This document shows, one piece after another, positions 28,538 through 36,659 of a DNA stretch of 64,000 nt. The position numbers and the translations under genes were made by a program. Every line of letters starts with the position of its first letter. Position 1 is the stretch's first letter. The notes beneath the pieces are model-generated. The model was not told the origin of the DNA and did not search any database. It worked only from the letters and a program-made list of their open reading frames with translations. The stretch comes from Anaeromyxobacter oryzae (GTDB taxonomy: Bacteria > Myxococcota > Myxococcia > Myxococcales > Anaeromyxobacteraceae): NCBI RefSeq assembly GCF_023169945.1, contig NZ_AP025591.1, forward strand, positions 2,378,501 to 2,442,500. Direction: 5' to 3'.

Positions 28538-30430
28538 ATGCTCGTCTCCTCTGCGCTCCGCGCGCCCGGCCGTCCGGCGTTCCGCGGCGCCGCGCTCGCC
28601 TGGGCGCTCCTCCACGTCCCGCTGTTCCTGGCGCTCTACGCGCCGTCGATCGCGTCCGCGGTGCACGCCGCGCCGCCGCGCTACCACCTCGCGCTGTGGC
28701 CGACCTTCCTCCCGCAGGCGCTCCTGCTCGGGCTGGTCGCGTTCCTCGTCGCGCTCCCGTTCTCGCTGTGGCCCCGGACCTACCGCTTCGTGGCGCCGGC
28801 GCTCTCGGGCCTCGCGACGGTCGCCCTCGCGCTCGACAGCCAGGTGTACCGGGCGGTCGGCTTCCACCTGAACGGCTTCTTCTTCCGGGTGCTGCTGCAG
28901 CCCCGGGCGCTCCAGGAGACCGGCATCTCGTTCCGCGACGTGGCGGTGTTCCTGGCGCTCGGCGCCGGGTTCGTCGTCCTCGACACGCTCGTCGGCGCCT
29001 GGTTCGTCGGCCGCGGCGCGCGGCCGGGGCGCCGCGCGTGGCGCCTCGCGGCCGCCGTGCTCCTCCTGGCGGGCGCGGAGCGGGTGTACGGCCAGTTCCT
29101 CACCCACTTCGGCGGCCCGGCGATCTTCGCCGCGTCGGGGGTGCTCCCGCTGCAGCCGCCCATCCGGATGGGATCCATCGCCGACGCGATCTTCGGCAAG
29201 CAGACGAAGGATCCGTTCGCGGGCGCGGACGCCATGCGGCTCCCGGCGGGCATCGACGCGCGGGAGATCCACCTCGAGCGGAAGCCGGACGTCGTGTTCA
29301 TCGCGGTGGAGTCCACGCCGCACGACCACCTCGACGCGCGGACGATGCCGAACGTCTGGCGGCGCGCGGAGGACGGGGCCCGCTTCACGAACCACTACTC
29401 CACCGCCAGCGCGACCCACTACGCGATCTTCTCGCTCTTCTACGGCATCCAGGCCCAGAAGCTCGAGGCGACGGTCGGCGCCGGCCGCCGCCCGATGCTG
29501 TTCCCGGCGTTCAAGGCGAACGGCTACGACGTGCACATGCTCGCGGCGTCGTGCGTCGACTGGATGGACCTCAAGCAGACGGTCTTCGGCGGCGTCGGCG
29601 ACGCGCTCGAGTCCTGGTGCGACGTGCCGCAGGGGCTCGTCCGCGACCGCGAGATGGTGAAGCGCGCCCAGGAGATCGCCGCGGCGACGCCGAAGGACGA
29701 GCCGCTCTTCCTCTTCGTCTTCTTCGTCGGGCCCCACTTCGACTATCCGTACGAGCCCGAGGACCGCGTCTTCGAGCCGGAGTGGGACGGGAGCGGCGGC
29801 GTGAAGGCGACCACCGTCCCCGGGCCCCTCATCAAGAACCGGGCGCGGAACTCGCTCCACACGGTGGACCGCCGGATCGAGCAGCTCCTCTCGTCCGTCG
29901 AGAGCAGCCGCGGGCGGGCGCCGCTCGTGTTCTTCACCGCCGACCACGGCGAGGAGTTCCGGGAGAAGGGGCACATCGCGCACGGCTCCGACGTGAACGA
30001 GGAGCAGATCCACGTCCCCGCGGCCATCTTCGGCCCGGGCGTGCCGCGCGGCGTCTTCGACTCCCCGACCTCGCACGTCGACGCCGCGCCGACGCTGTTC
30101 GCGCTCCTCGGCGACCACCACCCGCCCGCGCTGTACTCGGACGGCATGAACATGTTCGACGCGCAGCCCGATCGGTTCGTCGTCGCGACCGTCGGCTGGG
30201 AGCCCCGGTACGCGGTGATCGGCAAGGACCTGAAGGTCCGGATGTACGCCGGCCTCGGCACCGCGGAGATCACCGATCCCTCGGACCGGCCGCTCCCGGA
30301 CGGACCCGAGCGGCTCGCGGCGAACGCCGGCAAGATCATGCGCGCCCTCCGCGGCGACCCGCAGTCGCCCGTCACGACCACGGCGCGAGCGGCCCGGATG
30401 CCGCCCGCGCTCGCCGCCCCCGCGCCCTAG
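28538..30430 (+). CDS. Inner-membrane sulfatase-fold protein, YejM/PbgA-like
   Basis: A 630-residue protein. Five N-terminal membrane helices (about 15-190) precede a periplasmic alkaline-phosphatase-superfamily domain (about 240-560). Conserved pieces are DVVFIAVESTPHDHLD, RFTNHYSTASATHYAIFSLFYGIQ and LVFFTADHGEEFREKGHI, with the two metal-binding regions of the fold. The order and the FTNHYSxxxATxxxIFSLFYG block match YejM (PbgA), which in E. coli controls LpxC stability and LPS amount but is not an active sulfatase. The nucleophile position here is serine/threonine-rich (YSTASAT), so activity is open. Neighbours are polysaccharide genes. Start ATG 28538. Confidence 0.85.
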   Translation: MLVSSALRAPGRPAFRGAALAWALLHVPLFLALYAPSIASAVHAAPPRYHLALWPTFLPQALLLGLVAFLVALPFSLWPRTYRFVAPALSGLATVALALDSQVYRAVGFHLNGFFFRVLLQPRALQETGISFRDVAVFLALGAGFVVLDTLVGAWFVGRGARPGRRAWRLAAAVLLLAGAERVYGQFLTHFGGPAIFAASGVLPLQPPIRMGSIADAIFGKQTKDPFAGADAMRLPAGIDAREIHLERKPDVVFIAVESTPHDHLDARTMPNVWRRAEDGARFTNHYSTASATHYAIFSLFYGIQAQKLEATVGAGRRPMLFPAFKANGYDVHMLAASCVDWMDLKQTVFGGVGDALESWCDVPQGLVRDREMVKRAQEIAAATPKDEPLFLFVFFVGPHFDYPYEPEDRVFEPEWDGSGGVKATTVPGPLIKNRARNSLHTVDRRIEQLLSSVESSRGRAPLVFFTADHGEEFREKGHIAHGSDVNEEQIHVPAAIFGPGVPRGVFDSPTSHVDAAPTLFALLGDHHPPALYSDGMNMFDAQPDRFVVATVGWEPRYAVIGKDLKVRMYAGLGTAEITDPSDRPLPDGPERLAANAGKIMRALRGDPQSPVTTTARAARMPPALAAPAP

Positions 30431-30581
30431 AGCGCATCCCGAGGCGCGCGGCCCCCTGTCGCGCGGCCCCGTACCGCGCCACCCGTATGGCGGGCCCCGG
30501 CGCTGGCGCGTGACGCCCGCTCCGCGCTAGCCTTCTCGTTCTCGCTCCGAGCGCGCACGGGGTGAGGAGGGGGGAGCGCGC

Positions 30582-31811
30582 GTGTTCTCGTCGGGGACCT
30601 TCGCCTGGGCCGTCGGCTTCGCGCCGTCGCTCGTCAACCACGTCCTCCTCGGGCACGTGCTGCTCTGGGTCGTGGTCGCGCTGCTCGTGGCGCGCGTCCG
30701 CTCCGACCGCCGCCGGCTCGAGGCGCAGCGCGAGGAAGCGCAGCGAGCCCTCGCGCGCGCCGAGGACAGCGAGCGCCGGTTCCGGCTCCTTGCGGAGGAC
30801 GCGCCGGACGTCGTGTACCGGTACCGACTGGATCCGCCCGGTCTGGAGTACGTGAGCCCGGCGACGACCAAGGTGCTGGGCATCACGCCCGAGGAACACT
30901 ACGCCGACCCCGGCCTCCTCAGGCGGATTGTCCTTCCGGAGGACCTCCCGCGGATGGAGGCGGCGCTCCGGGCGCCATGCGAGGCGCCGCTGACGCTGCG
31001 CTGGCGTCGCCGCGACGGCGCCGTGATCTGTGCCGAGCACCGGAACGTCCTCATCCGCGACGAGCGCGGCGTGCCCATCGCCGTCGAGGGGATCGCGCGC
31101 GACGTCACCGAGCGCGTCCGCGTCGAGGCCGAGCGGGAGCGGCTCGTGTCCGAGCGCGAGGACCTGCTCCGCGCCGTGTCGCACGACTTCCGCACGCCGC
31201 TCCAGGCCGTGCTGCTCCGCGCGGAGGCGCTCGCCCGCAACCCGGGCGATCCCGAGAAGACGACCCGCACCGCGCGCGCGATCGTCGAGAGCGCGCGCCG
31301 GATGACCGCCGCGCTGCAGGACGTCCTGCACCTCGCCCGGCTCACGCCGGACGGCCTGAAGCCGCAGCCCGAGCCGATCCCGCTCGCCCCGTTCGTGCAG
31401 GACCTCGCCCAGCGCGTCTTCGCGGACCAGGGCGGCGCGCGCCTCGCGATCTCGCTCGAGCCGGACGCGGCGGTCCGCGCCGATCCCGCCCACCTCGAGC
31501 GGATCCTCACGAACCTCATCGGGAACGCGCTCAAGTACTCCGACGCGCCCTCCCCGGTGCGGATCGCGAGCGAGGCCGCCGGCGCGGAGCGCATCGTGGT
31601 CGTCGCCGACGAGGGGCCCGGGATCCCGGCGGAGGACCTGCCGCGCCTGTTCGAGCGGTACTTCCGCGGCACGCGGCCCTCCCGCCGCCAGGGCACCGGG
31701 CTCGGGCTCTACGTCACGCGGATCCTGACCGAGGCGCAGGGCGGAGCGGTGACGGTGGAGAGCGCCCCCGGGCACGGAGCCGTGTTCCGCGTCCGGCTGC
31801 CCGCAGCGTGA
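30582..31811 (+). CDS. PAS sensor histidine kinase
   Basis: A 409-residue kinase. GTG start at 30582 is supported by GAGGAGGGGGGA about 8 bases upstream. Layout: one N-terminal membrane helix (about 15-45), coiled coil (about 45-68), PAS domain (about 65-180), phosphoacceptor box VSHDFRTPLQ with His201 and a HATPase domain with NLIGNALKYS, DEGPGI and GTGLGLY motifs. The phosphoacceptor region is very similar to that of the MASE3 kinase at 20658-22223 ([18 protein letters not shown]), so the two are recent paralogues or from the same orphan family. No response regulator gene is next to it. Signal unknown. Confidence 0.88.
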   Translation: MFSSGTFAWAVGFAPSLVNHVLLGHVLLWVVVALLVARVRSDRRRLEAQREEAQRALARAEDSERRFRLLAEDAPDVVYRYRLDPPGLEYVSPATTKVLGITPEEHYADPGLLRRIVLPEDLPRMEAALRAPCEAPLTLRWRRRDGAVICAEHRNVLIRDERGVPIAVEGIARDVTERVRVEAERERLVSEREDLLRAVSHDFRTPLQAVLLRAEALARNPGDPEKTTRTARAIVESARRMTAALQDVLHLARLTPDGLKPQPEPIPLAPFVQDLAQRVFADQGGARLAISLEPDAAVRADPAHLERILTNLIGNALKYSDAPSPVRIASEAAGAERIVVVADEGPGIPAEDLPRLFERYFRGTRPSRRQGTGLGLYVTRILTEAQGGAVTVESAPGHGAVFRVRLPAA

Positions 31812-31839
31812 GCGGGCCGGCCGGAGCGCCGGCGATCGG

Positions 31840-32277
31840 CTAGACGCGCGCGGACGGGGCGGCGGCTCGCGCCGCCACGAAGCGCGCGGTCATGTGGTCC
31901 ATCGTCCGGATGTGCTGGACGAACCACGCCGGCACCACCTCGAACAGGTACGACCAGAGCCGCGCCGGATCCCCGCCCTCCCGGAACCGCCGCGCCTCCT
32001 GGTCCATCTCGGCGAGCACGCGGTCGTGCTCCGCCTTGTGGATCGGGTACGCGGGGAACGCGGTCTCGCGCATCACCTGCTCCTCGCGGAGGAAGTGCTC
32101 GCGGGTGTGGACGGCGAGCAGCGCGAGGCGCTCGAGCACCGGCTGCGCCGCGCCGCCCTTGCGATGGGCGTCGAGCGCCACCCCGAGGTCCTCGAGCAGC
32201 CGGACCTCCTCCGCGTGGTCCGAGTTCATGAACGCGAGCGGCAGCTCGGGGATCTGGGACGGGTCGATGTACGGCAT
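31840..32277 (-). CDS. Hemerythrin-like oxygen/iron-binding protein
   Basis: A 145-residue four-helix protein with all diiron ligands in order: His21, His57, HxxxE at 61-65, HxxxH at 80-84 and HxxxxD at 122-127. This set is diagnostic of the hemerythrin fold, which binds oxygen at a diiron centre. In bacteria such domains sense oxygen, store it or link to chemotaxis. Here it is a single-domain protein, no signal peptide. The ATG at 32277 fits the MPYIDPSQIPEL lead of the family; the longer upstream frame is not conserved. It is divergent from cheD with a 274-bp gap between starts. Confidence 0.9.
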   Translation of the reverse strand: MPYIDPSQIPELPLAFMNSDHAEEVRLLEDLGVALDAHRKGGAAQPVLERLALLAVHTREHFLREEQVMRETAFPAYPIHKAEHDRVLAEMDQEARRFREGGDPARLWSYLFEVVPAWFVQHIRTMDHMTARFVAARAAAPSARV

Positions 32278-32494
32278 CCGGCGCCTCCGAGCGGGTCGGG
32301 CGAGGAAAGGCGGGCTCAACGTAATTCCGGGCCGGCCGGCGCGCATCCGGGCTTCGCCCCTTCGTGCCGACCCCCGGGGCATTCCTGCCGGCGACCTGCC
32401 TCGGGTCGCGCTCACCCCAGGGCAGGCACCCGCGTCGCCGCACGCAACACCGCGAATTCACGTCATGCGGCTCCGTGAGACGCGGGGCCGCACC

Positions 32495-32510
32495 CGGCAC
32501 GGGGGTTGTA
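32495..32510 (+). promoter_or_regulatory. Possible sigma-54-type promoter upstream of cheD
   Basis: CGGCACGGGGGTTGTA at 32495-32510 is close to the sigma-54 consensus (GGCAC then TTGC), but has GT instead of GC at the -12. The distance to the cheD start (about 42 bp) is reasonable. The rest of the 32278-32551 gap shows no other recognisable site. Weak evidence. Confidence 0.25.
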
Positions 32511-32551
32511 GTAAGGAGTTCCCCGCAGCCGGGAACCCGAGGTCGCCCGAG

Positions 32552-33046
32552 ATGAGCTCCACCGCCGCCGCGCTCCGTTCGCCCGAGACAGCCGTCCCCC
32601 AGATCTACGTGCAGCCTGGACAGGTCCACGTGTTCGCCGCGCCGACAGAGGCGGTCGCGATCCTCGGCTCGTGCGTGGCGGTCTGCCTCTGGGATCCGTA
32701 TGCCGGCCTCGCCGGCATGAACCACTTCATGCTGCCGAACCTGGGCAGCGGCGTCGGCGCCGAGTCCTGCCGCCACGGCACGCTCGCGATGCGGACGCTG
32801 CACGAGCGGCTGCTCGCGGCGGGCGCGCTCGCGCACCGCCTTCGCGCCCGCGTCTACGGCGGGGCGACGATCGGGATCGCGGTCGGCGATCCCGAGAACC
32901 ACCTCGGGACCCGCAACGCGCGCCTCGCCGTCCGCGCCCTCGAGGAGAAGGCGATCCCGATCGTGGGGCGGGACGTGGGAGGCGCGAAGAGCAGGAAGCT
33001 CGTGTTCCTCGCGACGGGCGAGGCGCAGGTCTCGAGCGTCGGCTGA
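32552..33046 (+). CDS. cheD: Chemoreceptor glutamine deamidase CheD
   Basis: A 164-residue protein. The catalytic Cys41 in ILGSCVAVCLWDP and His58 in MNHFMLP are in the normal CheD order; the deamidase-typical threonine region (YGGATIGIAVGDPENHLG) is present too. CheD deamidates glutamines in chemoreceptors and in some systems binds CheC. It is probably cytosolic. Unusually, no other chemotaxis gene is nearby; only a hemerythrin gene stands opposite. The ATG at 32552 is favoured because the upstream part of the open frame is antisense to the hemerythrin gene. Confidence 0.92.
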   Translation: MSSTAAALRSPETAVPQIYVQPGQVHVFAAPTEAVAILGSCVAVCLWDPYAGLAGMNHFMLPNLGSGVGAESCRHGTLAMRTLHERLLAAGALAHRLRARVYGGATIGIAVGDPENHLGTRNARLAVRALEEKAIPIVGRDVGGAKSRKLVFLATGEAQVSSVG

Positions 33047-33082
33047 GGCGCCGGGGAGCCTGCGGCAGCCCCCTCACCCTGG

Positions 33083-33107
33083 CCCTCTCCCCCGGTGGGG
33101 GAGAGGG
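33083..33107. terminator. Bidirectional hairpin between convergent cheD and asd
   Basis: A perfect 11-bp stem, CCCTCTCCCCC and GGGGGAGAGGG, around a 3-base loop, between two convergent gene ends (33046 and 33153). No T-run follows, so its action as terminator is inferred from position. Same word family as the hairpin at 15486-15526. Confidence 0.5.
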
Positions 33108-33152
33108 AAGGTCAGCCCGTGGGAACGAGCGGCGAGGCGCGTCTCGGGACGC

Positions 33153-34241
33153 CTACTTCGCCTGGATCCAGCCGTCCGCGGTGAGCAGCTCGGCGGTGAG
33201 GACGGCGCCGCCGGCCGCGCCGCGCACGGTGTTGTGCGAGAGCGCGACGAAGCGGTAGTCGAAGAGCGCGTCGGGACGGAGCCGGCCGATGGTCACCGCC
33301 TGCCCGTTGCCGGCGTCGCGATCGAGCCGCGTCTGCGGCCGGGAGTCCTCCTCGAAGTACGTGAGGAACGGCTTCGGCGCGGAGGGCAGGCCCAGCTTCT
33401 GCGGCTTCCCGCTGAAGCTCTTCCACAGCTCGAGGACGTCCTCGCGGGACGGCTTCCGCTCGAACTGGACGAACACGGCGGCCATGTGGCCGTCGGAGAC
33501 CGGGACGCGGAGGCACTGCGCGGTGATCACCGGATCCTGGGCGGCGACGATCTTCCCGCCCTCGAGCCGGCCCCAGATCTTCATGGGCTCCTTCTCCGAC
33601 TTCTCCTCCTCGCCCTTGATGAACGGGATGACGTTGTCGACCATCTCCGGCCAGGACTCGAAGGTCTTCCCCGCGCCGGAGATCGCCTGATAGGTGCAGA
33701 CGGCGATCTTCTTCGGCCCGAACTTCATGAGCGGGTGGATGGCCGGGACGTAGCTCTGGAGCGAGCAGTTCGGCTTCACGGCGATGAACCCGCGCTTCGC
33801 GCCGAGCCGCTTCCGCTGCGCCTCGATGACCTGGGCGTGGTCGGGGTTGATCTCGGGAATCATCATCGGCACGTCGGGCGTGCCGCGGTGCGCGGAGTTG
33901 TTGGAGACGACGGGGGTCTCGCGCTTGGCGTAGTCCTCCTCGAGCTTCGCCGTCTCCTCCTTCGTCATGTCGACGGCGCAGAACACGAAGTCCACCGCGT
34001 CGGAGATCGCGGCGACGTCGGACGCGTTCTTCACCGTGAGCCCGGCGGTGCCGGCCGGGATCTGCGACTTGAGGGCCCAGCGCCCCTTCACCGCGTCGGC
34101 GTACTTCTGGCCGGCGGAGTTGGCGCTCGCCGCGACGAGCGTCACCTCGAACCAGGGGTGGTTCTCGAGGAGAGCGACGAACCGCTGGCCGACCATGCCG
34201 GTCGCGCCGAGCACGCCGACCTTGAGCTTCTTCTGCGACAT
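33153..34241 (-). CDS. asd: Aspartate-semialdehyde dehydrogenase
   Basis: A 362-residue NADP-dependent enzyme that reduces beta-aspartyl phosphate, a branch point for lysine/diaminopimelate, threonine and methionine. VGVLGATGMVGQRF at residues 8-21 is the nucleotide-binding loop, and Cys159 in VKPNCSLQSY is the catalytic nucleophile. The length and internal inserts (for example KGEEEKSEKEPMKIWGRLEG) differ from the short archaeal form but fit the HOM2-like group seen in deltaproteobacteria. Start ATG 34241 matches MSQKKLKVGVLGATG. It is convergent with cheD and 72 bp from truA, on the same strand. Confidence 0.94.
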   Translation of the reverse strand: MSQKKLKVGVLGATGMVGQRFVALLENHPWFEVTLVAASANSAGQKYADAVKGRWALKSQIPAGTAGLTVKNASDVAAISDAVDFVFCAVDMTKEETAKLEEDYAKRETPVVSNNSAHRGTPDVPMMIPEINPDHAQVIEAQRKRLGAKRGFIAVKPNCSLQSYVPAIHPLMKFGPKKIAVCTYQAISGAGKTFESWPEMVDNVIPFIKGEEEKSEKEPMKIWGRLEGGKIVAAQDPVITAQCLRVPVSDGHMAAVFVQFERKPSREDVLELWKSFSGKPQKLGLPSAPKPFLTYFEEDSRPQTRLDRDAGNGQAVTIGRLRPDALFDYRFVALSHNTVRGAAGGAVLTAELLTADGWIQAK

Positions 34242-34313
34242 CCGGGGGCCTCCGGGAACGGGAAGGGGTGGGAGTGTAACACGCACCGGGCGTCGTCTCT
34301 GCCCGGCGCGCCT

Positions 34314-35051
34314 TCAGTAAAAGACCTCTTCCAGGCACAACCCCTGCGGGGGAGCCGTCGGGCCGGCGCGCGTCCGGTCGCCCGAGGCGACGAGCGCCGG
34401 CAGCGCCGACGCCGCGCGCTTCGCCAGGCCGACCTCGACGAGCGTCCCGACGATGTTCCGGACCATGTGCTTCACGAAGGCGGTCGCCTCGATGACGACC
34501 TCGATCCGCGCGCCAGGCTCGCCGAGCACGTCGAGCCGGCGCACCTCCCGGACGGCGTGATCGCAGGCGCAGTCCGAGGCCTGGAACGCCGCGAAGTCGT
34601 GGCGGCCGACGAGGTGCCGGGCGCCCTCCTGCATCGCCTGGACGTCGAGCCGGTGGAAGAGCTGCCAGGCGGCGAGCCGGGTGAGCGGCGCCCGCGTCGG
34701 GCCGTTCTCGATGACGTACCGGTACCGCTTCCCGCGGGCGCTCCGGCGCGCGTCGAAGCCGTCCGGCTCCACGCTCGCCGCGCGCACCGCGACGTCCGGC
34801 GGGAGGAGGGCGTTCATGCCCATCACGTAGGCCTTCACGGGGAGCGGATGCTCCTCGCGGAACGACACGACCTGCCCGCGCGCGTGCACGCCCGCGTCGG
34901 TGCGGCCCGCAGCGGTCACCCGGCGCGCGACCTTGTGCAGCGTCCCGAGCGCCCGCTCGATCTCCGCCTGCACGGATGGGCCGTTCGGCTGGACCTGCCA
35001 CCCGACGTAGCGGGTGCCGTCGTACTCGACGATGAGCTTCACCACCGGCAC
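34314..35051 (-). CDS. truA: tRNA pseudouridine(38-40) synthase
   Basis: A 245-residue TruA. The catalytic Asp52 in AAGRTDAGVHARGQ is in the family signature, and the C-terminal TAFVKHMVRNIVGTLVEVG is the second conserved block. It converts uridines 38-40 of tRNA anticodon arms to pseudouridine. The start GTG at 35051 (MPVVKLIVEYDGT) is taken; a GTG three codons later is also possible. It starts 51 bp from the divergent lipoprotein gene, so the two share a short promoter region. Confidence 0.95.
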   Translation of the reverse strand: MPVVKLIVEYDGTRYVGWQVQPNGPSVQAEIERALGTLHKVARRVTAAGRTDAGVHARGQVVSFREEHPLPVKAYVMGMNALLPPDVAVRAASVEPDGFDARRSARGKRYRYVIENGPTRAPLTRLAAWQLFHRLDVQAMQEGARHLVGRHDFAAFQASDCACDHAVREVRRLDVLGEPGARIEVVIEATAFVKHMVRNIVGTLVEVGLAKRAASALPALVASGDRTRAGPTAPPQGLCLEEVFY

Positions 35052-35102
35052 GTGCGCACCGTAGCACGGACGAACCGGCGCGCCCCGCGCGTTCCCCACC
35101 GC

Positions 35103-36371
35103 ATGCGCGCCCTCCCGATGCTCCTCGCCGCCGGCCTCGCCTGCGGCGGCGGCGGCGGACACCCCGCCCCCACCGGTCCGGCTCCGTCCGAGCCGTCGCC
35201 CACGCCGTCCGAGCCGTCGCCTGCGCCCGCCGATCCGGCGCCGGCGCCGCCGACGACCGGGCAGCCGCCCGCGCCGCCTCCCGGCGCTCCGGGGTGGGCC
35301 GTCGCCGCCGAGGAGCACTTCGACGCCGCCCTCCCCGCCGCGACGCTCACGTCCGCGCCGACGCCCGACGACGGGCCCTTTGGCGACGCCGGCGTCTTCT
35401 TCCAGCGCAAGGGCGTGACGCCGGCCGCGGCCTACCGCGCCACGGTGCCGTTCTCGACGGGGAGCTGGCTCACCATCGAGTCGTACACGCTCCGGCCCGG
35501 CGCGCCGCTTTCGCGCTTCGCGGACGTCGCCGTCGATCCGGCCGATCCGTCGAACCACGTGCTGCGGATCCGCTCTCCGGAGCACACCGACGCGACCGTC
35601 GTCCGCCCGAGCGCGGCCCTGCCGGCCCGGTACCGCGTCTCGCTCCGCGTCGGGTTCGCGTCGTTCGGCGACGGGAAGGCGGGCCTGAACGGCTACACCG
35701 GCGGCGAGAAGGCGGGGCCGTGGTGGCCGGCCGACGACGCCACGGGCCAGAACGGCTTCTACTGGCTGTCGATCCTCGACCACGTTCCCCGGCCGCACAA
35801 CAACACCTGGATCCACCACCACCGCAAGGTCGTGATCGACTCCGACAACAACTACCCGCCCTGGCTCGAGCTCTGGAACGGGCAGGACTTCGTGTGGAAC
35901 GCCGAGCACCCCGTCACGATGATCGCGCTCGACGGCAGCCGCCCCGGCGACGAGAAGACCGGCCCGCCCTTCTTCACGTACTCGGCGGGCGCCTGGCAGC
36001 CGTCCGGCGCGATCCGGGCGGTGGACGCGTACCTCGCCGACACGTGGTACCGCGTCACCATCGAGCGCGACGGGCCGAAGTACACGCTCACCGTCTCCGG
36101 GAAGTTCCGCTTCGGCGGCGAGCGGACGTACACGGCGACGATCGACGCGGCGGCCCACTGCGTCTTCCACTACCCGGCGACGCCCGAGGAGGCGGCCGGC
36201 GCGAAGGGCTGCGAGGACGCCGGGACCTTCGACTCGATCGCGCCGGGGAATCCGCGCTGGGAGGCGGGCGGCGTCTGGCCGGAGTGGTTCGTGTTCGGGG
36301 ATCCGCACGAGAACTACTATGAGGGCGAGGTCTACTACGACGACGTGGTGCTGGAGACGTGGAGGAGCTGA
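35103..36371 (+). CDS. Secreted lipoprotein of unknown function, Pro-rich linker
   Basis: A 422-residue protein. The signal peptide ends at LLAAGLAC (Cys14 lipidated), followed by a Pro/Ser/Ala-rich linker (about 20-65, PSEPSPTPSEPSPAPADPAP) and a domain to the end rich in Trp, Tyr and aromatic pairs. A block near residues 235-285 (ILDHVPRPHNNTWIHHHRKV and DFVWNAEHPVTMIAL) and a C-terminal VYYDDVVLETW suggest a beta-sandwich with carbohydrate-binding character, but no catalytic motif is recognised. It is held on the outer membrane or inner membrane surface. I do not recognise the family. Confidence 0.7.
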   Translation: MRALPMLLAAGLACGGGGGHPAPTGPAPSEPSPTPSEPSPAPADPAPAPPTTGQPPAPPPGAPGWAVAAEEHFDAALPAATLTSAPTPDDGPFGDAGVFFQRKGVTPAAAYRATVPFSTGSWLTIESYTLRPGAPLSRFADVAVDPADPSNHVLRIRSPEHTDATVVRPSAALPARYRVSLRVGFASFGDGKAGLNGYTGGEKAGPWWPADDATGQNGFYWLSILDHVPRPHNNTWIHHHRKVVIDSDNNYPPWLELWNGQDFVWNAEHPVTMIALDGSRPGDEKTGPPFFTYSAGAWQPSGAIRAVDAYLADTWYRVTIERDGPKYTLTVSGKFRFGGERTYTATIDAAAHCVFHYPATPEEAAGAKGCEDAGTFDSIAPGNPRWEAGGVWPEWFVFGDPHENYYEGEVYYDDVVLETWRS

Positions 36372-36399
36372 GGCGATTCACCGGCGGTGACGACCCCGT

Positions 36400-36605
36400 C
36401 ACCGTGCCCGTGACCGTTGCCGTGCCCGCCCCCGTGACCGTGGCCCGCCTCCCGTGGCCCGTCGCCCGTGAGCCGTGCCCGCCCACCCGTGACCGGCCCC
36501 GAGCCGGATATGGGACGGGAACGGGCCAGGGCCGACGGGCCACGGGACGCGGGTAGCGGGCACGGAGAGGCCCGGGCACGTGTACGGGCACGGCCACGGG
36601 CACGT
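36400..36605. repeat. Intergenic CACGGG-rich repeat, copy 3, with an inverted run
   Basis: About 36520-36605 repeats the CACGGG element seen at 3249 and 15591 (GGCCACGGGACGCGGGTAGC, then GGGCACGGAGAGGCCCGGGC). Just before it, 36400-36497 holds the reverse form (CCCGTGACCGTTGCCGTGCC and similar). Together they could form a long hairpin. No gene is visible in this 288-bp gap except the start of the next gene. Confidence 0.7.
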
Positions 36606-36659
36606 TCCGCGCCATCGAGGGCGCTTCGGCGCCCCGCGCGGTGCGCTAGCCTTCCGCGG

